From Candidatus Dadabacteria bacterium UBA2774 (GTDB lineage Bacteria; Desulfobacterota_D; UBA1144; Nemesobacterales; UBA2774), in the NCBI GenBank assembly GCA_002352485.1, contig DEIM01000169.1, positions 1-8,199 on the forward strand: 8,199 bases of DNA. Direction: 5' to 3'. Position 1 is the first letter of the stretch. Each line of letters starts with the position of its first letter. The notes under the pieces were generated by a model. It was not told where the DNA came from and ran no database searches. It saw only the letters and a list, made by a program, of their open reading frames with translations. The translations under genes were made by a program, and so were the position numbers. Positions 1 through 6,421 of the stretch are shown piece after piece.

Positions 1-315
1 GGTTACCTGATCGTTTTGGTTAGCTGTTTCTATTCCGTCGTCAACCAGGCTGGTTACCCGAGAGCCGCTGACAATTACCACATCGTTATCGTTGCCGGTT
101 TGTATAGCTATCTCATTCTGGCTCGTAACTTCTGAACCCTCGACCATAACTGTATCTGCTCCGTTACCCGGCTCTATGGCTCTTTCTAAAGCACTAACTA
201 TGCTATCAATTACTTTAACCGTGTCATCATTGTTACCAGCGTTTACACCTACGATTTCGGCCCTCACACTTCCATCTGTAATCGTTATATCATCGCTTCC
301 ATTTCCTGTTCTGAT
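1..315 (-). repeat. Tandem 23-24-residue protein repeats (about 72 bp units) in the partial secreted protein
   Basis: Four full units begin at residues 78, 101, 124 and 148, and a fifth begins at 172 and is cut by the window edge. Each has the pattern (I/V)xxGNxxDxVxVxxSxV followed by a short polar stretch. Alternating hydrophobic residues with a G-N-x-x-D turn fit one coil of a beta-solenoid per unit. The units are similar in protein but diverged in DNA, so this is not a recent microsatellite-like expansion. Confidence 0.75.
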
Positions 316-546
316 AGCATCTAAATTCCCTGGCTGCCCCTGAGTATCAATCCCAGCATCCGGCAAGACGTTCACAGTTACATCGTTAGCGATACTAGCT
401 TGAACACCCGTTAGGTCAGGGTTGGGCGGGTTGGTGTTGCAAGTAAATGTATCAGGCGGTCCTTCAACACAGACTGCATAAGTTAAATCCGTATACGTGA
501 AGCTAATGGCTACAGCTATAATTGTGGCTAATAAAAGTTTTCTCAT
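1..546 (-). CDS. Secreted repeat (beta-solenoid-like) protein, paralogue of the 636-1667 gene; 3' end beyond the window
   Basis: 182 codons are open from ATG 546 to the window edge, so the C-terminus is not seen. The start is set by GGAGGAG at 554-560, about 7 nt upstream, and by a signal peptide (residues 1-24: K3, a hydrophobic core, then TYA before V25). Residues 26-45 match the neighbouring paralogue exactly and carry Cys26 and Cys36, which could pair. From residue 78 the chain is a regular 23-24-residue repeat of the form I-x-x-G-N-x-x-D-x-V-x-V-x-x-S-x-V, consistent with a parallel beta-helix. Function is unknown. It was probably duplicated from the same ancestor as the upstream gene, which lies 89 bp away on the same strand, and the two may be co-transcribed. 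Whether it also ends in an IPTL-CTERM anchor cannot be seen. I am sure it is a real gene and unsure of its role. Confidence 0.85.
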   Translation of the reverse strand, partial: MRKLLLATIIAVAISFTYTDLTYAVCVEGPPDTFTCNTNPPNPDLTGVQASIANDVTVNVLPDAGIDTQGQPGNLDAIRTGNGSDDITITDGSVRAEIVGVNAGNNDDTVKVIDSIVSALERAIEPGNGADTVMVEGSEVTSQNEIAIQTGNDNDVVIVSGSRVTSLVDDGIETANQNDQVT

Positions 547-586
547 CCTTTTGCTCCTCCGTTAATGAGATATATTAAAGCCATTC

Positions 587-638
587 TAACATAATATTTA
601 ATGGGAAAATAGGTGATTTTATAGAGCTGATTATGTTA
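587..638. repeat. 9-bp inverted repeat between the tandem secreted-protein genes
   Basis: TAACATAAT (587-595) and ATTATGTTA (630-638) are perfect inverted copies separated by 34 nt. The right arm contains the stop codon of the upstream gene. The arms are AT-only and no U-run follows, so this is not a convincing intrinsic terminator. It could be a weak mRNA structure, a protein site, or chance in AT-rich DNA. Confidence 0.3.
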
Positions 639-1667
639 CGCGGTTCCCTTTCTTCTCTGAATTGTTATAAATCCAACTATTCCCAATACTCCCGCCAGTG
701 CTATAAGCCCCCACTCGGACAGTGTCGGGATAGGTCTTACGTTCCTTACTCCGTTTAGCTGGCTTACCAGAAGCTCGCAGTCTGTCCAAGTGTAAGTCAA
801 ACCGTTGATTACAAGCGTGTCACCCGCGGGATTCGCTGCCGCTATTTGTGAAGAGACAAGCGGGAGCGCTTCCTCAGGAACGTCCATGGCAAAAATTATA
901 GTATCAAAATCAGGACCGCAGGCTATGCGGCCTATCAGATTAGCCCCAGTGCCAAGAGTAGTAGTATCATTACCCGGACCGCACTCAATCGCATCCGAAT
1001 CGCTAGTATCCCCAGCACGTATTAAGGACTCAACAACCGTTATCTCGTCATCTTCAAATGAGAAATCTACAGCATCGCATTCTGTGCCAGTGTTTTCATC
1101 ACATAAAATCTGCGAACGCAGAAGATCAATTACATTAATCCCTCCCATACAGAGGGCTTCAGACCTTCCTGTGAGGGTTGAATCGGTGACGTTTGTTGTC
1201 GTACTACCTCCGGTAACATTTATCGCGAATATACCGCCATCCAATATCGACCTTAGAACATTAATAATATTAACCCCTGGAGAAGTAATAATAGCTTCTC
1301 CAATAGATTCACCTACTTTAAACGTAGAGTCGGTAATGTTGAATGTATTATTTCCTTTTGAGTTTATGCCGTCATCTTCACAATTGAAGTCAGCACCGTT
1401 AACATCAAAGATACTAGTCCCGTTACCTGTCCTTATACAAGCAGCAAAGGGCGTCCCTTCGGTGTCGATTCCAGCACCAGGCAGAACATTTACGGTTAGG
1501 TTATTGTTATTAAATTCTTCCTGAATGCCGTTTAAATCAGGATTAGGTGGATTGGTGTTACACGTAAAAGTATCCGGTGGGCCTTCCACACAGGCTGCGA
1601 AAGATAGTTGGGTAAATCCAAAACAGATAGTTACCGCTAACAAGGCTGATAAGATTAAGCTTCTCAT
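636..1667 (-). CDS. IPTL-CTERM-anchored secreted repeat protein
   Basis: This 343-residue exported protein has three parts. The signal peptide is residues 1-24, ending SFA before Ala25. Residues 26-76 are a conserved N-terminal block shared with the downstream paralogue, and residues 78 to about 258 are degenerate solenoid-like repeats. A short non-repeat region (about 263-311) leads to the C-terminal sorting signal: IPTLSEWG at 313-320, a hydrophobic helix (321-336) and basic RRK (338-340). In known IPTL-CTERM proteins this tail is recognised by an exosortase of the XrtH type, which cleaves and transfers the protein across or to the envelope; no sortase gene is in the window. The mature part has ten cysteines (26, 36, 77, 96, 173, 189, 197, 229, 250, 297), which suggests disulfides and an extracytoplasmic location. 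The start ATG is supported by AAGGGGGG at 1677-1684; the ATG inside the leader hits a stop after three codons. Ligand or function is unknown. A single G-N-D turn is not enough to call it an RTX protein. Confidence 0.9.
   Translation of the reverse strand: MRSLILSALLAVTICFGFTQLSFAACVEGPPDTFTCNTNPPNPDLNGIQEEFNNNNLTVNVLPGAGIDTEGTPFAACIRTGNGTSIFDVNGADFNCEDDGINSKGNNTFNITDSTFKVGESIGEAIITSPGVNIINVLRSILDGGIFAINVTGGSTTTNVTDSTLTGRSEALCMGGINVIDLLRSQILCDENTGTECDAVDFSFEDDEITVVESLIRAGDTSDSDAIECGPGNDTTTLGTGANLIGRIACGPDFDTIIFAMDVPEEALPLVSSQIAAANPAGDTLVINGLTYTWTDCELLVSQLNGVRNVRPIPTLSEWGLIALAGVLGIVGFITIQRRKGTA
648..731 (-). other. IPTL-CTERM protein-sorting signal (coding part)
   Basis: The segment encodes residues 313-340: the IPTLSEWG motif, a hydrophobic stretch of about 16 residues, and a basic RRK cluster three residues from the end. 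This three-part layout is the defining form of the IPTLxxWG-CTERM family of exosortase substrates. The motif is intact, so the protein is expected to be processed if the genome encodes the matching sortase. Confidence 0.9.
894..1436 (-). repeat. Degenerate 21-28-residue solenoid-like repeats in the IPTL-CTERM protein
   Basis: Units can be aligned from about residues 78, 101, 126, 149, 172, 200, 227 and 248. The shared pattern is a hydrophobic start, a Gly-rich turn, alternating hydrophobics (for example NITDS, NVLRS, NVTDS, DLLRS, TVVES) and a Ser or Gly turn. They are less regular than those of the downstream paralogue and carry extra cysteines, including two C-G-P-x-x-D turns at residues 229 and 250. 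Confidence 0.6.
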
Positions 1668-1784
1668 CCGTACATACCCCCCTTAAGCGTATAATTTTGT
1701 GCAATACTACCATAAATCGGAACAAAAATATAGAATAAAAATAAATGTTAACGCTTTGCTAATGTATAGAATAATCCAAGTCTC

Positions 1785-1812
1785 TTGCAACAGTTTCACT
1801 TTTATTTATTAT
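1785..1812 (+). promoter_or_regulatory. Candidate sigma-70-type promoter for mutAB
   Basis: TTGCAA (1785-1790) and TATTAT (1807-1812) are separated by 16 nt. The predicted transcript would start near 1819 and have a leader of only about 20 nt before the mutA ATG at 1840. That leader has only a weak ribosome site (AAGAG near 1829-1833). The region is AT-rich, so other -10-like hexamers are possible. The leader is far too short for a cobalamin riboswitch. Confidence 0.4.
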
Positions 1813-1826
1813 TATTAGGCCTAATA
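1813..1826. promoter_or_regulatory. 14-bp perfect palindrome, possible operator at the mutAB start site
   Basis: TATTAGGCCTAATA is its own reverse complement. It lies directly after the candidate -10 box and covers the predicted transcription start, 14 bp before the mutA ATG. A repressor bound here would block transcription initiation. The symmetry is seen in the sequence; the operator role and the identity of any regulator are inference. Confidence 0.4.
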
Positions 1827-1839
1827 CTAAGAGATTAAA

Positions 1840-3714
1840 ATGCCTGAAGATAAAGAAAATTTATTTGCTGAGTTCCCTCCTGTCACAAAAGAGGCATGGA
1901 AGGAGCAAGTCGAAAAGGACCTCAAGGGCCGGAGTGTAGATACGCTTCAGTGGAAGCCCTATGAGGGTTTTTCCGTAGAACCGTTCTATACAGAGCACGA
2001 CCTTAAGAAGCTCGCATACCTTACGGATTCAGCCCCCGGTCAGTTCCCCTATACAAGAGGCACGGCTGCCGATAGCAACGACTGGAATATTAATGAGTAC
2101 ATATCGGAGGGCGATATTTCAGCGGCAAATAAAGCCGCTCTCGAAAGTCTCCGAATGGGCGCTCAGTCAATCACATTTGTAAGCAGGATTGAAGACAGCA
2201 CTACAAGCGGTGTATCCGTAGAGAATAAGGCCGACATGGCAGCGCTCCTTAGAGACATACAGATAGACAAGGTCCCGGTGCATTTTAAGTTCGGCTCGGG
2301 GGCAATGACGATACTGGATTTATTTACTAGCGAAGCCTTAAATAGAAACATTGATCTGAATAAATTAAGAGGTTCTATCGATACGGACCCCATCGGTGAT
2401 CTTCTGCTAAGCGGGTCACACAACCCTTGTGCATTTGAAGAGCTTAAGTCGGTTATATCCTACGTTAGTGAGAATATGCCAGCATTCAAAGGGCTAAGTG
2501 TTCACGGCGAGATCTTCGGCGACTCGGGCGCGTCCGCAGTGCAGGAGCTTGCGTTCTCTCTCGCCTCCGGAGTGGAGTACATGGACAGGCTCACATCTAT
2601 GGACCTTACCGCCGAGCAAATAGCGGGGCACATGAACTTTTCTTTCTCAATAGGCTCTGACTACTTTATGGAAATAGCGAAACTAAGAGCGGCAAGACTG
2701 CTATGGGCAACAGTATTGCAGCAGTACGGTTGTAACGAAAAAAAAATGAGTATCGAAACCGTATCTTCCGGATGGAACCAAACGATATACGACCCTTACA
2801 CAAACATGCTCCGGGGCACTGTGGCAGCGATGGCAGCGACCATCGGCGGGAGCAATGCGGTCCATGTATCGCCGCTTGACTCTGCATACGATGCGCCCGG
2901 GGAATTCACGCGGAGAATGGCAAGAAACACCCAGCTAATACTTAAAAACGAGTCCTATATAGACAGAGTCATAGACCCCTCCGCGGGTTCATACTATATC
3001 GAGAACCTAACTAATTCATTAGCAGAGGCCGCCTGGGAGCTTTTTCTGGAAGTGGAGAAGACCGGGGGGATAGTAGAGGCGTTAAAATCCGGATTTATAC
3101 AAGATAAAATTGAGGAAACCAGAAAATCAAAAGACTCAGACCTGGAAACGGGCCGTGCAACCTTACTCGGAGTAAACAGATATCCAAATTTGAACGAGCA
3201 AGCCTCCAAGGTTCAGCTTACCGATACTGTGAGAGATAATCCCGAATTTGAGATAAGGCCATTAAAGCCATACAGAGGCGCTGAGGCATTTGAGAAGCTC
3301 CGCATGGCGACTGAGAATTATAACGGCAATGCGAGCGTCTTCCTGCTGCCTCTCGGAAACCCGGCTATGAGAACAGCCCGGACGGGTTTTTCGGCGAACT
3401 TCTTTAGCTGCGGTGGGTTTTCGGTCATCGACAATGGCGCGTTCGACAGTACAGAAGAGGGAATTGACGCGGCTATTAAAAGCGGCTCTAAAATCGTGGT
3501 CATTTGCAGCTCTGATAAAGAGTATCCGGAGATTGCACCCGGGATATGCGAGAAGCTAGAAGCCGCTGACCCGGATATTCACATTATCGTAGCCGGGAAC
3601 CCAAAAGAACACATTGACGAGCTCGACAAGGCGGGTGTTGACGATTTTATTCATATTCGGTCCAACATGCTGGAAATACTAAAAAAATATCAAGTCGTAG
3701 TGGGTATAAAATGA
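1840..3714 (+). CDS. mutA: Methylmalonyl-CoA mutase, small (non-catalytic) subunit
   Basis: This 624-residue protein is the beta subunit of the heterodimeric, adenosylcobalamin-dependent mutase that interconverts (R)-methylmalonyl-CoA and succinyl-CoA in the cytoplasm. It has the family layout: an N-terminal extension, a TIM-barrel-like domain (about 60-450) with the family stretches FMEIAKLRAARLLWA (276-290), ARNTQ (361-365) and DPSAGSYYIE (379-388), and a C-terminal cobalamin-domain remnant (about 497-620). Catalytic features are lost, as expected for this subunit. The Tyr-His pair of the large subunit is Glu224-Ile225 here. The cobalamin-ligating DxHxxG is replaced by residues 508-513 (P-A-M-R-T-A). 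Length is close to the roughly 640 residues of characterised small subunits. The gene overlaps mutB by ATGA, so the two are translationally coupled. The start at 1840 has a weak ribosome site but fits the usual N-terminus. An A9 run occurs inside the gene at 2738-2746. Confidence 0.95.
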   Translation: MPEDKENLFAEFPPVTKEAWKEQVEKDLKGRSVDTLQWKPYEGFSVEPFYTEHDLKKLAYLTDSAPGQFPYTRGTAADSNDWNINEYISEGDISAANKAALESLRMGAQSITFVSRIEDSTTSGVSVENKADMAALLRDIQIDKVPVHFKFGSGAMTILDLFTSEALNRNIDLNKLRGSIDTDPIGDLLLSGSHNPCAFEELKSVISYVSENMPAFKGLSVHGEIFGDSGASAVQELAFSLASGVEYMDRLTSMDLTAEQIAGHMNFSFSIGSDYFMEIAKLRAARLLWATVLQQYGCNEKKMSIETVSSGWNQTIYDPYTNMLRGTVAAMAATIGGSNAVHVSPLDSAYDAPGEFTRRMARNTQLILKNESYIDRVIDPSAGSYYIENLTNSLAEAAWELFLEVEKTGGIVEALKSGFIQDKIEETRKSKDSDLETGRATLLGVNRYPNLNEQASKVQLTDTVRDNPEFEIRPLKPYRGAEAFEKLRMATENYNGNASVFLLPLGNPAMRTARTGFSANFFSCGGFSVIDNGAFDSTEEGIDAAIKSGSKIVVICSSDKEYPEIAPGICEKLEAADPDIHIIVAGNPKEHIDELDKAGVDDFIHIRSNMLEILKKYQVVVGIK

Positions 3715-5855
3715 GACCCGATTTTTCAAAAATAGATTTTTCTCATATAAAAGGCGAACAAGAGAAAAGCACCCGTAAAAGCGGGTCCGACTGGATGACG
3801 CCCGAGGCCATACCCGTGGCCCCTGTATTCACAGAAGCTGACACCCAGGGTATTACCCACCTCGATTACGCAGCCGGCATCGCGCCCTTCCTGCGCGGGC
3901 CTTACTCTACGATGTATGTAACGCGCCCGTGGACCATCAGGCAGTACGCCGGGTTCTCGACAGCCGAGGAATCAAACGCGTTCTACCGTAGGAACCTCGC
4001 GGCAGGTCAAAAAGGATTGTCCGTGGCGTTCGACCTTCCCACTCACAGGGGCTATGACTCAGACCATGAGCGTGTGCCCGGAGACGTGGGCAAGGCAGGG
4101 GTGGCAATAGACTCGATTCTGGATATGAAAGTACTGTTTGACCAGATTCCGCTGGGGGAGACATCGGTGTCAATGACCATGAACGGCGCGGTGCTGCCCG
4201 TTATGGCTTTTTACATCGTAGCCGCACAAGAGCAGGGAGTACCCGCAAAAGAGCTTAACGGCACCATTCAAAACGACATATTAAAAGAATTTATGGTCAG
4301 GAATACTTACATATACCCCCCTGAGCCGTCCATGAAAATCATCGCCGATATATTCAAATACACCTCGGAGAATATGCCTAAATTCAACTCAATCAGCGTA
4401 AGCGGTTATCACATGGAAGAGGCCGGGGCGTCTTCTGACATCGAGCTTGCCTACACCCTGGCGGACGGGCTCGAATACGTTCGGGCTGGTATCAAAGCCG
4501 GAATGGATATAGACGATTTCGCGCCGCGCATATCCTTTTTCTGGGGTATCGGGATGAATCACTTCATGGAAATCGCGAAAATGAGAGCGGCCCGGATGCT
4601 GTGGGCCAAGCTAATAAAGGAGTTTAACCCAAAGAACCCCAAATCCCTTGCGCTAAGGACCCACTGCCAGACCTCGGGGTGGAGCCTTACTGAGCAAGAC
4701 CCGTTTAATAACGCCGTCAGGACGTGCGTTGAAGCCCTTGCGGCAGCGCTCGGGGGAACACAGTCGCTCCACACGAACGCCCTTGACGAGGCCATTGCGC
4801 TGCCTACAGATTTTTCTGCGCGTATTGCGAGGAATACTCAAATTTACCTTCAGGAAGAGACGAACATATGCCGCTCCGTAGACCCATGGGCGGGCTCGTA
4901 TTACGTCGAGTACTTAACAGACAGGGTCGCGCGAAGGGCATGGGAGCTTATAGGAGAGGTCGAGGAGCTTGGCGGAATGGCCAAGGCCATAGACACAGGG
5001 CTTCCGAAAATGAGGATCGAAGAGGCAGCGGCCAGAAAGCAGGCGCGTATAGACTCGGGACAGGACACCATAGTAGGCGTTAACAAATACCAGGTTGAAG
5101 AAGAAAGTGAGATCGAGATACTTGAGATAGACAATACCCAGGTGAGGGTCTCACAGATAGCGCGGCTTGAGAAGCTAAGAAATGAAAGGGATAGCGGCGC
5201 CGTAGAGCAAGCGCTCCAGGCGATTACACGGTGCGCAGAGACGGGCGAGGGCAACCTGCTTGAGCTGTCTGTAGAGGCCGCTCGCAAAAGGGCTACGCTC
5301 GGCGAAATATCCTACGCTTGCGAAAAAGTGTTCGGACGCTATAAAGCATCTATCAAGACAATATCAGGCGTTTACTCATCAGAATTATCCGAGAACGAGA
5401 GCTTTAAGAGGGCGCGTGAGCTCTCAGATGAATTCGACGCGCTAGAGGGCAGAAGGCCCAGGATCCTCGTTGCCAAAATGGGCCAGGACGGCCACGACAG
5501 AGGGGCAAAGGTAATAGCCACGAGCTTTGCCGACCTTGGCTTTGACGTAGACATCGGCCCACTCTTCCAGACACCGCTTGAGGCCGTGCGTCAGGCAGTG
5601 GAGCACGATGTGCACGTAATCGGCGTTTCCAGCCTCGCCGCGGGCCACAAAACCCTTGTGCCCGAGCTCGTTAAGGAGCTTAATGAAATGGGCAGGGGCG
5701 ACATAATGGTCGTAATCGGCGGAGTCATACCCAAAAAGGATTACGATTATCTATATAACGCCGGCGTTACGGCTATTTTCGGCCCCGGTACAGTCATTTC
5801 AGACGCCGCCCGGGATATACTGAATTTACTTATCGAAAGAAAATCCGCGGCTTAA
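3711..5855 (+). CDS. mutB: Methylmalonyl-CoA mutase, large (catalytic) subunit
   Basis: This 714-residue alpha subunit carries out the radical carbon-skeleton rearrangement between (R)-methylmalonyl-CoA and succinyl-CoA. The N-terminal TIM barrel (about 40-400) keeps the known substrate-site residues at a constant 10-residue offset from the Propionibacterium enzyme: Tyr79 (Tyr89 there), Arg197 (Arg207, which contacts the substrate carboxylate) and Tyr233-His234 (Tyr243-His244). A linker (about 450-575) leads to the B12-binding domain (583-710). There D593-x-H595-x-x-G598 supplies the lower cobalt ligand His595, followed by the SLAAGH (641-646) and GGVIP (670-674) motifs. All expected residues are present, so the enzyme should be active with MutA. 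It starts within the mutA stop (ATGA), with GTGGG about 10 nt upstream as a ribosome site. MeaB GTPase and epimerase genes, common neighbours elsewhere, are not next to it here. Confidence 0.97.
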   Translation: MRPDFSKIDFSHIKGEQEKSTRKSGSDWMTPEAIPVAPVFTEADTQGITHLDYAAGIAPFLRGPYSTMYVTRPWTIRQYAGFSTAEESNAFYRRNLAAGQKGLSVAFDLPTHRGYDSDHERVPGDVGKAGVAIDSILDMKVLFDQIPLGETSVSMTMNGAVLPVMAFYIVAAQEQGVPAKELNGTIQNDILKEFMVRNTYIYPPEPSMKIIADIFKYTSENMPKFNSISVSGYHMEEAGASSDIELAYTLADGLEYVRAGIKAGMDIDDFAPRISFFWGIGMNHFMEIAKMRAARMLWAKLIKEFNPKNPKSLALRTHCQTSGWSLTEQDPFNNAVRTCVEALAAALGGTQSLHTNALDEAIALPTDFSARIARNTQIYLQEETNICRSVDPWAGSYYVEYLTDRVARRAWELIGEVEELGGMAKAIDTGLPKMRIEEAAARKQARIDSGQDTIVGVNKYQVEEESEIEILEIDNTQVRVSQIARLEKLRNERDSGAVEQALQAITRCAETGEGNLLELSVEAARKRATLGEISYACEKVFGRYKASIKTISGVYSSELSENESFKRARELSDEFDALEGRRPRILVAKMGQDGHDRGAKVIATSFADLGFDVDIGPLFQTPLEAVRQAVEHDVHVIGVSSLAAGHKTLVPELVKELNEMGRGDIMVVIGGVIPKKDYDYLYNAGVTAIFGPGTVISDAARDILNLLIERKSAA

Positions 5856-5892
5856 TTTCCGCATTAACCAATAGCGGAAATAACCCCCTTTT
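5855..5892 (+). terminator. Stem-loop after mutB, possible weak intrinsic terminator
   Basis: ATTTCCGC (5855-5862) and GCGGAAAT (5874-5881) form an 8-bp perfect stem with an 11-nt loop, starting at the last base of the mutB stop codon. A short T-run (5889-5892) follows after seven mostly C bases. The distance and short T-run make it a poor textbook terminator. Its position between mutB and the next gene fits termination or 3'-end protection of the mutAB message. Confidence 0.45.
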
Positions 5893-5893
5893 A

Positions 5894-5899
5894 TATAAT
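5894..5899 (+). promoter_or_regulatory. Candidate -10 box for rimI
   Basis: A perfect TATAAT sits 43 nt upstream of the rimI ATG, directly after the mutB stem-loop. No recognisable -35 hexamer lies 16-18 nt upstream (that stretch is the stem arm), and there is no extended -10 TG. If used, rimI would be transcribed separately from mutAB. Confidence 0.35.
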
Positions 5900-5941
5900 T
5901 CACTCTGGACATATCGGCATAAAACCGAAAAAATTATTAAT

Positions 5942-6394
5942 ATGGAGAACGCTCCTAAATTTGAAATAGACATAATCACCCCAGCCGACCTTGACGGCAT
6001 AGTAGCGATAGAGAACGTCAGCTTTCCGTCTCCATGGCCCAAAAGAATTTTTGAGAGGGAGATAAAGTCGAGCACGTCCTACAACCGGGTGATCCGTTTG
6101 AGCGGCATTGTAGTGGGCTACATAGTGACCTGGACGATATACGATGAGGTACACATATTGAACGTCGCCGTACACCCTGAGTTCAGACAGAGCGGCCTCG
6201 GAGAGAAGCTCATGATGGACTGCATCGTGGAGTCCGCCGACAAAGGGCTTAAGTACGCCATTTTGGAAGTACGTATAACGAACACAGGAGCTCAGAAGCT
6301 TTATGAAAAACTTGGGTTTAAAACCATACAGGTAAGGCGTAAATACTACTCGGATACGGGTGAGGACGCCTACGTCATGATGCTTGAGATCTGA
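5942..6394 (+). CDS. rimI: RimI-type GNAT: ribosomal protein S18 (or similar) N-terminal alanine acetyltransferase
   Basis: This 150-residue GNAT protein should use acetyl-CoA to acetylate the N-terminal amino group of a protein; in enteric bacteria RimI acts on ribosomal protein S18. RimI hallmarks are all present: FPSPWP (28-33), the acetyl-CoA pyrophosphate loop RQSGLG (82-87) after LNVAVHPEF (73-81), LEVRITNTGAQKLYEKLGF (108-126), and the C-terminal RRKYYSDTGEDAYVM (132-146). Glu109 and Tyr121 fall where Salmonella RimI has its catalytic Glu103 and Tyr115. Length is normal for the family. No good ribosome site precedes ATG 5942, but no alternative in-frame start exists back to the mutB end. 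It lies 86 bp after mutB, across a stem-loop, and converges on the prenyl synthase gene. Exact target specificity in this organism is inferred. Confidence 0.9.
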   Translation: MENAPKFEIDIITPADLDGIVAIENVSFPSPWPKRIFEREIKSSTSYNRVIRLSGIVVGYIVTWTIYDEVHILNVAVHPEFRQSGLGEKLMMDCIVESADKGLKYAILEVRITNTGAQKLYEKLGFKTIQVRRKYYSDTGEDAYVMMLEI

Positions 6395-6421
6395 GCGTTA
6401 TCCCGCTATTAAGAGGATCTT

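Noticed and set aside
92..343. 83-codon open frame on the plus strand
   Set aside because: It is the antisense shadow of the repeat region of the partial secreted protein, whose minus-strand frame is fully open and homologous to its neighbour.
894..1436. RTX calcium-binding toxin-type repeats
   Set aside because: Only one short G-N-D turn resembles an RTX nonapeptide. The period is 21-28 residues, not nine, and the C-terminus is an exosortase signal rather than a type I secretion end.
805..1524. 239-codon open frame on the plus strand
   Set aside because: It is antisense to the IPTL-CTERM gene, has no recognisable domain, and its composition mirrors the opposite strand's repeats. The minus-strand gene has a signal peptide, a ribosome site and a sorting tail.
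1700..1839. Cobalamin riboswitch upstream of the B12-dependent mutase
   Set aside because: The leader predicted from the candidate promoter is only about 20 nt, and the AT-rich gap shows no B12-box-like conserved element or long structured region.
4901..5287. 128-codon minus-strand frame inside mutB
   Set aside because: It is a shadow of the conserved mutB reading frame, with low-complexity Ser-rich sequence and no domain.
6395..6421. Bidirectional terminator between rimI and the prenyl synthase gene
   Set aside because: Only a 4-bp AGCG/CGCT stem and scattered AGATC/GATCT copies are present, with no T-run on either strand at the right place.
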